Positions 11,205 to 21,798 of a DNA stretch of 64,000 nucleotides are shown piece by piece. The DNA comes from Daphnia carinata (Eukaryota; Arthropoda; Branchiopoda; Diplostraca; Daphniidae). How positions within the stretch are numbered: the stretch's first letter is position 1; each line of letters begins with the position of its first letter. The position numbers and the translations under genes were made by a program. A model generated the notes under the pieces. It did not search any database and was not told the DNA's origin. It was given only the letters and a program-made list of their open reading frames with translations. The DNA lies in the NCBI RefSeq assembly GCF_022539665.2, contig NC_081333.1, positions 5,330,971 to 5,394,970 of the forward strand. The letters run 5' to 3'.

Positions 11205-13748
11205 TCCTGTAGAATGCTGTTCAGACGGGCTAGCGCGATGCTTTTATTTTACTCCAAGGTACGCCGGTTATCCTTAAACGGAAACAAAACCTCGTACCGA
11301 CCGGAATCATCCCTCTTGATGGTACTCTGGTACATCTCCAGGAAGCTCGTATCTTCTGATTCTTGGGCCGTTACTCCCATGTGTTCTAAACTCCAAAACT
11401 CTCTAAAGTCAATCACGGACCGTTTGTTGTTTGCCGGTGACGCTAGTGCCGAAACTGTGTAGTCTCTCCCAGGGATCCAAAGATTATCCACCCGAGCTTA
11501 CTCGCAAAAGTAACCGAGTCGTCGGGCCCTTGTACCGTCGCATTGGTCAGAATATGCCAATAATAATCGCACCCGATTATTATGTCAAATTCCTCCTTGC
11601 TATCGCCTTGTTCTGTTCGGTCGTCAGCGAGTTTCTCTTCTCGCCGCGACAGCATCTCTACCACCGTTGAATGAACCTTCGGTGTTGCCTTTGCTAGAAA
11701 ATCCATCTCTGTCGCCCTACTTCGTATCTCCTCACCCGCCTGGGTTATTAGTTAGACATCGTATGATTTTGTTGTCTCCGTCCGGGCTTGAGCCAGCCCG
11801 AACGTGTTTATCCTTAGCTCCTCGGCCTCCTCTTTTGCCTTGGCTGCCTTTCGCCCGAGCTCTCGTTTGATATACGATCTCTGGCTCCCAGAGTCGATCA
11901 ACCCGAGAACCGGTATTTTGCTTCCCGACTTCTCTTGAATGAATGCTGTGAATGTTGGTAGGCCGTTGGACGTCTGCGCCACGTTTATGTTGGTGTCAAT
12001 AGGGACAGATCTGCCGACGGTTCGTTGTCTGGATAAGCATAACGCATGGTTGTGATCCAGACTGTTGCAGTTTCTGCACGGCACCTTTGCCATGCAGTGT
12101 TCGGTTCTATGTGACCGGCGCAAGCATTTCAGGCACCGGTTGTCCCTTTCGCACATTTCTCGTCGGGCTTGAGCCGTATTCACCGTACACCGGTGACGAA
12201 TATGGTTTTGTTGACAGAAGAAACATGAGGCTTGCCGAGAGGCTCTGTCTTGTGTCTCCGTTCTCGAGTAGCGTCGCCGCTGGCCTTCTCGACGTGTTCT
12301 CTTCCATTTCCCTCAGCCGAATTTCCGTATCTAATTCCTTGAGGATCATATCCAGCGTTGGTTGATCCCAATCAAACCATTTCTCCCTCTAACACCTCGA
12401 GGTGGGTGACTGGGGTAGAGCTTTCAGGAGATCGCCCGCAATATACGAGCCGTAGCTCCCCATATCGACCTTGAGGCTCGCTAAGGCAAGTTTGGTGTTG
12501 GTGAGTCCGTCGAACATGGCTTGTAGCTGCTCGATAGTGGCGGACTCGCCTAATCGGCTTGCTATGAGGCTTCTCAGCTCATTCATGTAATGTGGTCTTT
12601 AATTTTTCGGGGTCTCCAAAACGGGACTCCAACCTCTCCATCGCTGCTTGAAACTGGTTATCGTCGAAGTGGAGGTGAGTTATGAGTTCCGAAACTTTCC
12701 CCCTTCAAGCTTAGGCGTAAGTATTGAAAAAAGACCTCCGTTAGTCTAACATCGAGGTCGTAGGTTGCCCAAATGGCTCTCCATCCTTTCCATGCGGTTT
12801 TGTCTCCATTAAAGGTGGGCAACGGTAATGCAGTTCTCACTACCGACGACTACGCCTCGATCTTTTTATTTTTTCTCTAAGTCTCTTCATTTTCTTGCGG
12901 AATTTATCTTCTAAATCCCGATCCTTCGCTCTCTCTACGACCGTGGATACTTGCGCCAGGCTTTCGTTGAGGACGACTATTGCTGTCCACCTGGCTTCAG
13001 CTCTGTCCAAGTATTGCTCCCTGTTTTATTTGTCGGTATCCACTAAAGCGATGCTTTTCAATAGCTCCTTGCGGATAAACTCCCTGTCTTCCGAGAGCTC
13101 GACCCTGGAACCCCCGATAGTCTCGGCCCGTGAGGACGAGCGAAGCGGTTCTGACCGCCTGATCGGGCTATTCTCCTGCGCCGGCATGCTTTCTTCTCGT
13201 AGATCTCTGATCTCGTCCTTTGCTTGATTAATGATGTTTTTAAGTTCTTCCTTGACGGTCTCCACGATCATCGGGATATGCTCCTCCCAAGAGCAGCTTT
13301 GTCTGGTCTGCTCCATTAATTCGGCCGCGGAGTTTAACGCTCCGTTACTACGCTCATTGATAGTGTTAATTAACTCTGTCAGAGATTCAATCCTTTATTC
13401 TACTTCTTGGTAGCCCTGAATCTTGTTTACTAACTGTTCTTTACGGTTCTGTATCGGGGCTTCTAGCTCTCCGCGGGCTCTTTCCCCTATCTCCCCTTCT
13501 AACTTGTCTAATTTTGCCTGAATCTGATGAGATGCCGCGGCCTGGGCTACCATCATATCCCTCAGCCGTCGTATCTCGGTTTCGACATGGCTCAATCGTT
13601 GTTCATTGTGAGAGTCTTCCGAAGAGCCCGAGTTTCTGCTGGTCGAGCTGCCGTCGGTATTTTGGGTCGGCTCGGACCTGACTTGTCGAGGGAAAAAACG
13701 GGATAATGTTTTGCTTTGATGTGCTTTATTAACGAAGTCCAACAACAA
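11205..13748 (-). pseudogene. BEL-B ORF2 (Gag-protease-RT start), frame-broken
   Basis: From the minus 5' end: a coiled-coil Gag N-terminus (EQRLSHVETEIRRLRDM), the DUF1759 Gag domain (LPLPTFNGDKTAWKGW, GLTNTKLALASLKVDMGSYG), Cys/His knuckles (MCERDNRCLKCLRRSHRTEH), the DUF1758 protease with the active-site DSG (PVLGLIDSGSQRSYIKRELG, about 11875-11930), then SKLGWIIFG and FREFWSLEHMGVTAQ leading into RT. Several frameshifts split it, and the ATG that starts ORF2 in BEL-A is lost here. It ends before the RT catalytic box. Confidence 0.85.
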
Positions 13749-13760
13749 GTATATAAAGTT

Positions 13761-14475
13761 TCATGTCGAATACGGCGAGCGGAAAATTTCGTCTTCGTCT
13801 GGCGAAGACAAGAGCCCGGTTTTCGCTAATTTCCAAGCGAGTTGCTTGTTGGCCTATTCTTCTTCCACAATCCGCTTGCACTTTCTGGGAGTGTTGGCGG
13901 AAGATTCGGATTCTTTCGGGGTTTCCTGGGGCCCCGTCGCCGGCTTTGGTACATGTTCAGCCGGGGGTTTGGTTGAGGTTGATGACTTCGTGGCGATAGC
14001 GAAGCAGTTCCTGGGTTCAAGGAATATTGGGGCCGAGGTCCTTGACCTTGTCAACGCCTGCTCCCTCCTCAAGATTTCCTCTTTGTCCCTCCGAGGACGG
14101 CTAGTCTCCAGGAGGTATCTTGCCCGACTTTCGGCTTCTCCGGTTGCCTTCTGAGACGCCGAAATAACCTCTGAGTGCAACTCCTTCACTTGCTTTAGGG
14201 CCGCTAGCTGAGCCCTCTCTTGTTCGTTCAGGTATTGGTCAGGCGTATCCAAAGCCATCTGGATAGGCCGGGCGTAGGGGCCGGATCTTCTTGTGTGCGG
14301 TCCTCCCCGGTCTCTGCTCCGGGAATGGCACTGGGATTCGGAGCTTTCGAAACACCCTTTTGGAATTTTCCGCTCAAGTTCCTTCCACAACTGTACGAGC
14401 GGGTGTCGGCGTCGAGAGGGGACTAGAACCGTGCGAACACGGCGTGCTGGTGATGTGTCAGGAGACTATCCGACA
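13761..14475 (-). pseudogene. BEL-B ORF1, homologue of the BEL-A accessory ORF
   Basis: It starts directly after the acceptor site with the codons for (M)SDSLLTHHQHAVFARF, closely matching BEL-A ORF1 (MSDNLLLQHQTAVFARF). A CAG-to-TAG type stop follows at codon 18, then a one-base shift. The rest keeps the family pattern: LDTPDQYLNEQERAQLAAL, then Arg/Glu-rich helix, Pro-rich linker and a tail (SSPDEDEIFRSP) ending with TGA at 13761-13763. The function is unknown. Conservation of this protein across two divergent elements argues that it is real. Confidence 0.75.
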
Positions 14476-14858
14476 CTGTAATGAGAAAAAAATGTTTTGG
14501 GTTTTATTGTTATTAAGGATATATATATTTTTGTGTTGTGTGCTTGTTGTTTTTTTTTATTCTGGGTCGGCGCCTCCGGTTCGAAGGACCAAATGTGGAA
14601 TATCCTCCACCGTCGGAGACTGCCGACTCAGGGTTGTGATTTGGCGGGAGGTCTGGTGAGGCCTAGCCCTTGTAAGGAGCCAGCGTATTTTTAGACGGAG
14701 TCTCGATTGGGAGTTAATTGTAGACGGAAGGTCACTTATGGGGAACACGACCGGGAAGTGGGGCAGGTTTATGGGCCGTTACACATTACAGCGCCAAAAA
14801 GAACCGTACCTAGGAAAAAATGATGCGTAAATGGAACAGGAAAAAAATATAAAATTAC
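14476..14858 (-). other. Predicted leader intron of BEL-B
   Basis: On the minus strand the donor CTGCAA|GTAATT has its exon end at 14859. The acceptor, a T-rich tract then CATTACAG|TGTCGG, has its exon start at 14475. The intron is 383 bp. The exon ends in A and the next exon starts with TG, so splicing makes an ATG in frame with ORF1. The primer-binding site (14576-14591) is inside the intron. The same arrangement occurs in BEL-A. Confidence 0.65.
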
Positions 14859-15607
14859 TTGCAGATTTAGCAGAGGAGGTTCCGGGGGTGCTTGAGATCT
14901 TGATGCGACGCGGCTGCAGGCGGGAAGCAGGAGGCGGACGACAACGTGGGACGGCAGCGGGACAGCGATAACGGCGGACACTCAAAGACACAACAAGGCA
15001 CACCAAAAAACACTAGAAAAGGGCTACCTTAAATGAAGAGAAGTGAGCCGCTTCGGTGAAAAAATGTGTGTGTATTATCCGGGCCTGAGTGGCCCTCATA
15101 TACCCATACAAAAACCCACGGTTGACAGATAAACATAATTAATGGAACATAAGTTTAAACGCTGGTCCAGAGGCCGCCTCTGATTCTTCTTTCTTCTGAC
15201 CGCGGGATAACCCCTTCCCTCGACACTTCAACCTTCCCCTTTCCGATGCTCGAAGGGATTTTCCTGCGGCTACCATCCTTCTTCCTGCCGCTGGTTTTTA
15301 ATATTCGATTCCTTCTTTCGTCGCTAGAGACTGTTCCATGTAGATGGGAAAGTCGTTAACATATTTCAATATCATAATATGGGTTCCCGGTCTTTCATTA
15401 TTCAATCATGCGGTGCGGTGGTCTTAACCCCCGGCCACGCTTACCCCTTAGTCCGTCGTACGGTGGGTCTGTTTTAAGTCGCGGAACTCGGCTGGATTTG
15501 TCCGCCTGGAGCTTCCGTCTCTCCGTCCACAGGGTTTTCACCCAAATCTTCTGTTATTGGCCCGGCCTGGACCCCTGACTGTGGGTCGGACGTCAGATTT
15601 TCCGACA
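14594..15607 (-). repeat. LTR of BEL-B (5' LTR, minus strand)
   Basis: On the minus strand it begins TGTCGGAAAATCTGAC (BEL-A LTR begins TGTCAGAAAATCTGAC) and ends ATTCCACA, about 1014 bp. A TATA-like TATATGAGG lies at 15094-15103. From there to the splice donor there is no ATG on the minus strand. Its first 130 bases encode a C-terminal Pol tail as in BEL-A. Confidence 0.85.
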
Positions 15608-15880
15608 CCCTATACTCCAGAACAAAATGGAGTATCAGAAAGACTCAATAGAACGGTGTTCGAATCAGCAAGAAGTATGCTTCATTCTTCTTCCCTGCCG
15701 CTAGAGCTCTGGGCTGAAGCATCCTACTGTGCTGTCTATTTGCTTAACCGTGTGGCAACCCAAGTGGTCGAAGGAAGAACACCCTATGATGTATGGAAAG
15801 GTGTGAAGCCCAATGTTCCTTACATCAGAGTTTTTGGATCTACTCTGAAAAACAGGCAGGCAGAGGCTTCCTTTAAATGA
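15605..15880 (+). pseudogene. Copia integrase C-terminal fragment
   Basis: The fragment encodes PYTPEQNGVSERLNRTVFE, keeping the third catalytic Glu of the DDE triad, then WAEASYCAVYLLNR, TPYDVWKGVKPN and RVFGS, the usual end of the Copia integrase core. A stop follows at 15878. The upstream part is cut by the BEL-B LTR. The strand is opposite to BEL-B. Confidence 0.85.
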
Positions 15881-16364
15881 CTCCCTTATTCTACCCTTTT
15901 TGACTGTCGTCTGCATGGTAGTCGGGTATATAGTGTGACTGTCTTCCGTCTCTATGATCAGTTATAATAAAAGCTTCACCACGCTACACTAGTTGTTCTA
16001 ACGTCTAATTCGTTAATTTCAACAATATATATTGACATAATAATAATTGTAATATAATTTTGTAACTTCCTTGAAGAGTTATAAAATTAAATGGTTATTT
16101 TGTGTGCATCTGTATATATATGTTTTTTCTGCCATAGTTTCGCTTCACTTTTTTATGTAATGTATAATTTGCCTATTTCTAAATACTAAAGAAAAATTAA
16201 CTAGATTGGGACTGCAGTACAATTCCACCTATTTTAACGAAGTCACAACGATGTTTATGATGTATCAATAATACAGCAGACGCTTTAGTCGCACGGTAAA
16301 TATTTATGCTTAACATATTCAGTCATAACAGTTTTGTTTCAAATGGCAAATATACAAGACAGAG
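15881..16364. other. Unassigned stretch
   Basis: AT-rich. The first 80 bases may be remains of the Copia element; the rest shows no domain or repeat that I recognise. Confidence 0.4.
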
Positions 16365-16545
16365 TCACAGTGTAAACAAGGCACGACATGTGGAACACTT
16401 GAAATATTTGGCCAAGTCAGATTGTTTTTTAGTATTTTTACAAGCCCAGTGACACCATTCCAGGCAACTGTCACAGACCACGACATTGGGTGTGGTTTTA
16501 TTAATATACTTCTTACAGTCACCACATATGGGATGTTTTTCTTAA
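16365..16545 (-). pseudogene. PHD zinc finger exon
   Basis: In the third minus frame: HPICGDC, 12 residues, VVVCDSCLEWCHWACK, then FKCSTCRALFTL and a stop at 16365-16367. The Cys4-His-Cys3 ligand pattern with WCHWAC is diagnostic of a PHD finger, typically a reader of histone H3 tails. The segment is short and its frame is offset by one base from the upstream exon because of a homopolymer A run (AAGAAAAAC). Confidence 0.75.
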
Positions 16546-17387
16546 AATTCACTGTAAGGAAGTATTATATTAAAGATTATTTTTGTTGTAAAAAATAACA
16601 TGTTTCACTGCTAACTTACTCAAGCTTATTGTGGCTATCCAGGCTTCCTCCGTAAATAATTTCTGAAATTTTGGAAGTTCTACTACTACGTCCTCTTCTG
16701 TGAGTGTGCTGCTAACCATTTCAGGCATAGGGTTGATGTCATGTTCTTCCATTAACTATTTTAGCACGAAGAATTTCAGCTCTCGCTTCCAATAACCCAT
16801 GTCAAAAACACCATTTCGGTTCAAAGGTATATTAAACTATTTTTTATAGAAAATTACTTAACATGTCTTACCTCTAGATTTCTCAGTTGCTGATTTGATG
16901 GTGAATCTGGTAGGTGTAATTTTATAGTTATCGAGTGTTTTTGTTTTCCTTGGTCGCCCGGTTTTTGGCTTGAAGTTTGGAAGCTTGAGTTCAGCCAACT
17001 CAACATCTCTGATTTTTCGCTTTTTCGCTTGATCGGTTGCTACAAGGTCAACTGGAGCTGGATCTAGTGCCACATGAGCAGTAGCAAAAATTTCAGCAGT
17101 CGCAGGAGTTTCAGCAGACGCAAGAATTTCTGTAGTAGAATGAATTTCAACAGACGCAGGAGTTTCAGAAGACGCGGGAATTTCAGCATAAGCGGGAATT
17201 TCAGCAGACGCAGGAGTTTCAGCAGACGCAGGATTGTTCATGAATTTGTGGAAGAAATCATCATCTTCCATTTCGGTAATGACTTCCTGTAATAGTGAAT
17301 CCGTCGAATCAACTATCAACGCAATTTGTTGGATCATTTTAGGATCTTCGTTTATCATAGGCAAAAAATCTGGAATAGGCTGATCAT
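16365..17387 (-). pseudogene. Spliced gene of unknown identity with C-terminal PHD finger, decayed
   Basis: Three minus-strand exons are supported. Exon A (17387-16872) follows TTTATTTCAG and ends at GAG|GTAAGA. It encodes an acidic start, a run of ASAE(T/I)P-type repeats and a basic segment (AKKRKIRDVELAELKLPNF, KTGRPRKTKT) that could be a nuclear signal or AT-hook-like. Exon B (about 16800-16621) ends at TTGA|GTAAGT. Exon C (16551-16365) follows CTTCCTTACAG and encodes the PHD finger. Exon B has a shift near 16750, and exon C is one A short of the PHD frame. The protein family is not recognised. A transposase with a C-terminal PHD is possible. Confidence 0.6.
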
Positions 17388-17425
17388 CTGAAATAAAATA
17401 GTACACTTAATTTAATTGTTTAAGT

Positions 17426-17500
17426 TTAAGGGTAGCCGGTGAAATAGGACTGAAAATTTCCAGTTTCGCCCATTAGTTAAATGGTTCACAAAATTTTTTT
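17426..17500 (-). repeat. Partial copy of the GTCCTATTTC-motif repeat
   Basis: It carries GGTGAAATAGGACTGAAAAT and a following TTTCCAGTTTC that match, in inverse orientation, the right end of the repeats at 22135-22400 and 45285-45560. Confidence 0.6.
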
Positions 17501-17544
17501 TTCTTATCCTATTTTAATATTAATTGCAGGAGAACATGAACTAT

Positions 17545-17688
17545 TGATTGAAAGGAAGCTTTGAGATCACTGATTTTATTGTCTGATTGAGCTTTACAGG
17601 AAAAGTCAGATAATAGGTAGGGCTACATTTATGACATTGTTCGCCACCTATACTGGTGTACAGTAGCGCCACTTTGTTTTTCTAAACA
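17545..17688 (-). repeat. Copia-A LTR (downstream copy on the minus strand)
   Basis: On the plus strand it runs from TGATTGAAAGG to TCTAAACA. A purine run (CTTTGAGGGGG on the minus strand) precedes it, as expected for a polypurine tract. It shares about 115 bases with 21480-21602 at high identity but is longer at one end. Confidence 0.75.
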
Positions 17689-17704
17689 CCCCCTCAAAGT
17701 GAAG

Positions 17705-18850
17705 CTAAGATTTCCACTCAACAATATCCAAACCAAGTAATTTAGTGCAGACATTGTGCTTTGTTCCAAAGAGGACTTTGGTGAGAATGTCAGCTGCCAT
17801 TTTTTCTGTAGGGGCGTATTTTGGCTGGATCTTGTTGTGCTCGTATGCTTCACGGAAGAAGTGGTGCCTGGTGTCGATGTGCTTTGTTCTGGAATGATGG
17901 ATAGGGTTCTTGGTACCAGCTAAGATGAATGCGTAACCGGTGTAAGCGATGTCTGGTCTTGTAGAGACCGTCAAGTACATCAATGACCCGATCAGGTTCT
18001 GGTAGGGGTAGTCAACCGCTACGACGTCTGGTACGCTCGTCCTTTTCAGCTTTGAATTGCCGTCCATTGGGGTGTTCACCGGGTTGCAATCTTCCATATT
18101 AAACCGAGAGAGAATGTCCATGACGTATCTCCTTTGATGCATCATGATGGATCCATCCAGGCTTTGTTGGAATTCAATACCGAGACAGAAACTGATAGGC
18201 CCCATGTCTTTCATGCTGAAAACGCTCATTAGGGTCGCCTTGAGGCTCTGCAGCTCATGCTCGTTGTTGGATGCTGCGAAGATGTCGTCGACATAGACGG
18301 TCACCATTACGATGATCCCACTGTTGGATCGAATATAGAAACACGGGTCAGACTGGGTTGGCGCCAGGCCTAAGTTTTTCAGTTCAGCATCTAATTTTCT
18401 GAACCACTGACGTCCGGCTAGGCGGAGGCCGTAAATGGCTTTCAAGACGTGGCACGCCTTCCTACGGCCGCTTCGGATGGCGCTCAGCCACCGTTGAGCT
18501 GTATCTACTTGATACAGTACGCTAACGTTTTTGACGTCACCGCTCGTTATCGCGTTCAGCGCTCCCTCTATGCCTTCGGGTAAATCTAGGTAGAGCTCTT
18601 CCACACTGTTACCGTTTAGGTAGGCTGTGACGACGTCCATCTGGTGGACGTTCAACTGTAGTTCTGCGGACAATGCCATTAATAGGCGAATTGAGGTAGC
18701 TCTCGCTACAGGCGCAAATGTGTCGATGAAGTCTGTGCCAGGTCGCTGAGCGTAGCCCTATGCGACCAGTCTAGCTTTCTTCCGTTCGACCTCGCCGTGT
18801 CGGTTAAGCTTAGTTTTCACCACGAATCGTGTGCCTATCGGCTTGCGATT
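17705..18850 (-). pseudogene. Copia-A reverse transcriptase with deleted RNase H
   Basis: RT blocks: GTRFVVKTKLNRHGEV, NVHQMDVVTAYLNGNS, LKAIYGLRLAGRQWF, the intact catalytic box VYVDDIF, CLGIEFQQSLDG, and RPDIAY. A TAG in the segment before GYAQRPG (about 18756) is a nonsense mutation. After RPDIAY the frame jumps within a few residues to GYAFILAG and then to HHSRTKHIDTRHHF (17881-17956), so most of RNase H, including its catalytic residues, is missing although the frame stays open to 17705. Confidence 0.85.
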
Positions 18851-18861
18851 CGGAGGGAGGT

Positions 18862-20262
18862 TTACGACGTCTCATGTTTGATTGGAGAGGTGCGCCAAAT
18901 ATTCGTCCATGATGGCGACTCTCCAACTATCTGCTTGGTTGCTTCGCAGTGCTTCCGGAGGCGGAGGCTCTGGGGATCCAAGAAATCCGCTAAATTCGCT
19001 GCGTGTTCTCCTTCAATTTCGTCAGGTTCCATAGGAACGGCGGGGTGCACATCCGTTAGATGGAACTGCTTCTTGGATCGTCCAGGTCTACCTGTTTTCA
19101 ATAATTTGGGTCTTTCAGGTCCTCTTCTCACGTTTGACGCGTCGATGTCGGGCGGTCTTTGCCCTAGGACGGTGATCGCGTCTTCTACGGTTGGAGGTTC
19201 TTCGTCGAAGCCCTCCCCTTGCTGGAAGACTTCCCACTCGCTGACTTGCGAGTCACTTGAAAAGGGGTCATATTGGCTTTTATCACTGGTAGAGAAAGCG
19301 TTCAAGAACTTGACGTCTCGACTTTTGATTATTTTTCCTTCCGATGTTGACCACAGGCGATAGGCCTTTGAGTCGTCGCAATATCCGACCAGGAAACATT
19401 CCTTTGATCGGCTTTCAAACTTGTCCCTCTTCGGATCCTTGTTGAGCGCAAGGGCTTTCATTTCGAAGGGCCTGTAGTGGATCAGGTTGGGACTTCTGCC
19501 CGTCCATAGTTTAAAGGGGCTATCTCCATTAACGGTGCGTGAGGGACATAGATTTCGCAGATAGCTTGCCTCACAGCCTCTACCCAGAAGCTCTGTCTGC
19601 AACATTAGACATCGTGCGGTTTCGATTAGAGTCCTGTTCTTCCTTTCGGATACGGCATTCTGTTCAAGCGTATTAGGGACTGTCAGGCGCCGCTTAATGC
19701 CGCTCGATTCAAGGAACTCGTTGAACTCCTTCGCTAGATACTCAGTACCGTTGTCCGTTTGAAGGTACTTGATCCTTTTGCCGGTGCTGTTTTCAGTTTG
19801 TGCCTTGAAGTTTTTGAAGGCGTCCAAGTTTTCAGACCGCTTATGTAAGAAGTAGACTTCGCACCAACGTGAGTAGTCGTCTATGAAAACCGCGAAGTAT
19901 TTCGCACCGCCTTTTGAGGCCGTCCTCATCGGGCCGCAAATATCACTGTGGACAATGTCAAGGAGGTCAACACTGCGCTGTTGTGTTGACACTGGAAATG
20001 GTGATTCCACTTGTTTTCCTTTGATGCACGTCTCACAGATTTCCAGTTTTTCAGCCAATCCGGGGTTTACACATATATAGCCGTTCACGGCCATTCGCTT
20101 CAAGCTTGCTTCATTTAAGTGGCCAAGTCTCTCGTGCCACTTCGTGATGTTGGAGTTTTTGCTGGTTTCCGCGATGTTAGCCCTTTCGGAAATTTCATGC
20201 ACGAAATAAAGGTCCCCTTCTCTCAGGGCAACTGCCAGGATCTCACGATTTGGACTAAACAC
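18862..20262 (-). pseudogene. Copia-A integrase
   Basis: A 466-codon open frame. A GAG-pre-integrase zinc region (WHERLGHLNEASLKRM, CETCIKGKQ) is followed by the core with DIVHSDICGPM, QTDNGTEYLAKEF and EQNAVSERKNRT, giving the D, D and E of the catalytic triad. The usual NG before VSER reads NA. A long linker to RT follows. A TGA near 18862 and a shift near 20310 separate it from its neighbours. Confidence 0.85.
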
Positions 20263-20285
20263 CTAAGCTGCGTCTCGACGGAAAA

Positions 20286-20840
20286 TTATTTCGTTACCCT
20301 TGTCGGTAATTTTAGCCACTGATACCAGGTTGGTACGTAGCTCAGGTACCAGCAATGCCTGGAGAGGGTAGTCTCCCTTCCGTCGTTTCCGACGTTCAGC
20401 TTCACTCGAAGATCTCCCATTCCTCTAATCGTCGACGCTTGGTTGCTTGCCAGGTTGAGCGATATTGAGACGGTTTCGATTTTTTCAAATTTTTCGTCTG
20501 CAGCCGACATGTGCGATGTGGCGCCACTGTCTAGGCACCATTTATTTCGGCTGGATTTGCTATCCATGCTGATGAACGCGTACTCATCAGCGCGCGTCGC
20601 TTGGCGACCGTTGGCGTGGTGTGCAATGCTCCACGCGGGCAGTGCATTTGGTTTGGGCGCGCGGCACTTAGCGGCCTTTTGGCCGAATTTTTGGCAATGA
20701 TGACATTGGTGTCTTGATGGTAACCGCTTTTTCTCCATCCTTTTTTCTCTTGAGGGGAGCGACCTTCTCGCAATAAGGGCGCCTTCAGAGCGGTCGGGGG
20801 TGCTGCTTTTGCGTGCCTCGGCTTTCGCGAGGACTTTCAC
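20286..20840 (-). pseudogene. Copia-A nucleocapsid and protease
   Basis: A zinc-knuckle-like CHHCQKFGQKAAKC has Gln in place of the usual Gly-His pair, so it may not bind zinc. It is followed by the Copia protease block NKWCLDSGATSHMSA with its catalytic Asp-Ser-Gly. It runs on from gag after a TGA at about 20889 and is shifted near 20310. Confidence 0.8.
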
Positions 20841-20888
20841 TTTCAGAGCGTCCGGTTTTGGGAGGTCATCACGTGACTCGATAGCACA

Positions 20889-21380
20889 TCAAACGTTTTC
20901 GAAGCTCGTCGGAAGGCTGTATAGCAGCATGATTGCTAACAGGTCGTCGTTTATTTCGAGCTTCATTTCGTGAAGTTTGTCGACCGCATTAAAACACTGG
21001 TCGAGGTGCTGTCTGATGTCGTCACCTTTTTTTAGTCGGGACAGGGTCAACCGCTTCAACAGCGTCGCTTTCTTTGCTGGGCCTTGTGACTGGTAGATGG
21101 ACTCCAGCTTCAACCACACCTTCCGTGACGTTTTGCACTCTTTTATATGCTTTAATTCAGATAGAGACATCTACAAAATTATGTCGGACTTCGCCTTTTG
21201 ATCGTCAGATTCCCACTTTCTCACAGTGGCGGAGCTATCAGGTGAAGCAATAGGTTCCGGTTTTATGACCGAGCCGCCTGCATATTGCCACTCGTCTGTC
21301 TTGATAAGCAACGCTTGCATTTGTACCTTCCACGTGTCGATATTGTCTTTGCTAAATGGCTTAATGTGGTACTTTGCCAT
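20889..21380 (-). pseudogene. Copia-A Gag
   Basis: It starts MAKYHIKPFSKDNIDTWKVQ at 21380, as usual for Copia Gag, and continues through ELKHIKECKTSRKVWLKLES and LTLSRLKKGDDIRQHLDQC. A TAG at 21171-21173 and a TGA at about 20889 interrupt one continuous frame. Confidence 0.85.
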
Positions 21381-21464
21381 TGTGACAGTGTAACTACACG
21401 CGCGGTATCAAACAGGAGACACAAAGGGTGAAAACGAGACTCACACAATAGTAGCGTAGACTGC

Positions 21465-21479
21465 CCTGGGCCCATAACC
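21465..21479 (-). other. Copia-A primer-binding site
   Basis: GGTTATGGGCCCAGG on the minus strand abuts the LTR. This sequence is known in Copia elements as the site for a half-molecule of initiator Met tRNA. Confidence 0.85.
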
Positions 21480-21602
21480 TGATGGAAAGGAAGCTTTGAG
21501 ATCCCTGATTTTATTGTCTGATTAAGCTTTACAGGAAAGTCGGATGATAGGTAGGGGTACATTTATGACATGGTTCGCCACCTATACTGGTGTACAGTAA
21601 CA
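21480..21602 (-). repeat. Copia-A LTR (upstream copy on the minus strand)
   Basis: It runs from TGATGGAAAGG to GTAACA on the plus strand, 123 bp, and abuts the primer site. It is very short for an LTR. Confidence 0.75.
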
Positions 21603-21629
21603 CTGTCACCGATTTAATCGGTGGGGGTA

Positions 21630-21798
21630 GGACCCGGTAGAGGGCTTTCCCTTGTGTTTCCTTAACCCTTTTTTTTTGTTTCTTGGCGGCCCTAGTGGGT
21701 CGACACAAGTTAGTTCCTTTGTAAGTCCCTTTCAGGGCTGTTAGTTTTTTTGTATTCATCTGTGAGTCCTTTTCTGTCCCTCGTTTAGAGTCGACCAT
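21630..21798 (-). pseudogene. Possible Gag N-terminal fragment of another retroelement
   Basis: The minus-strand frame from an ATG at 21798 reads MVDSKRGTEKDSQMNTKKL, then basic residues. The pattern recalls BEL/Pao Gag starts, but there is no diagnostic motif. It lies just beyond the Copia-A LTR, so Copia-A may have inserted into it. The interval 21800-22134 shows nothing recognisable. Confidence 0.25.

Larger units (their letters stand above)
11205..15607 (-). mobile_element. BEL-B: 5' half of a BEL/Pao retrotransposon, minus strand
   Basis: Read on the minus strand it starts with a complete LTR (15607 to 14594), then primer site, ORF1, ORF2 (Gag, protease) and the start of RT, and stops at about 11205 against the ZSWIM8-like pseudogene. 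The 3' half and 3' LTR are absent. It is a diverged relative of BEL-A: the proteins align throughout but the nucleotide sequence differs widely. The LTR start abuts a Copia integrase fragment (15608 on), so BEL-B inserted into that Copia copy before losing its 3' half. Confidence 0.9.
17545..21602 (-). mobile_element. Copia-A: near full-length Copia retrotransposon, minus strand
   Basis: Short terminal repeats at 17545-17688 and 21480-21602 flank gag, protease, integrase and RT/RNase H in Copia order (integrase before RT). The primer site GGTTATGGGCCCAG next to the right LTR is the classic Copia type that pairs with an internal part of initiator Met tRNA. Several nonsense codons and one frameshift disable it, and the RNase H core is deleted. 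I found no matching target duplication, so one end may be altered. Confidence 0.9.

Noticed and set aside
16319-16552. Minus-strand ORF reading MNFKKNIPYVVTV as the true protein
   Set aside because: It is open and follows the acceptor in frame, but the neighbouring frame gives a complete PHD finger. The one-base offset is better explained by a lost A.
17074-17292. Plus-strand Ser/Arg-rich frame opposite the ASAEIP repeats
   Set aside because: It is the complement of the repeat-coding minus exon, which has splice borders and a sensible protein.
17540-21607. Target-site duplication for Copia-A
   Set aside because: The flanks (ACTAT and CTGTC) do not agree at 5 bp.
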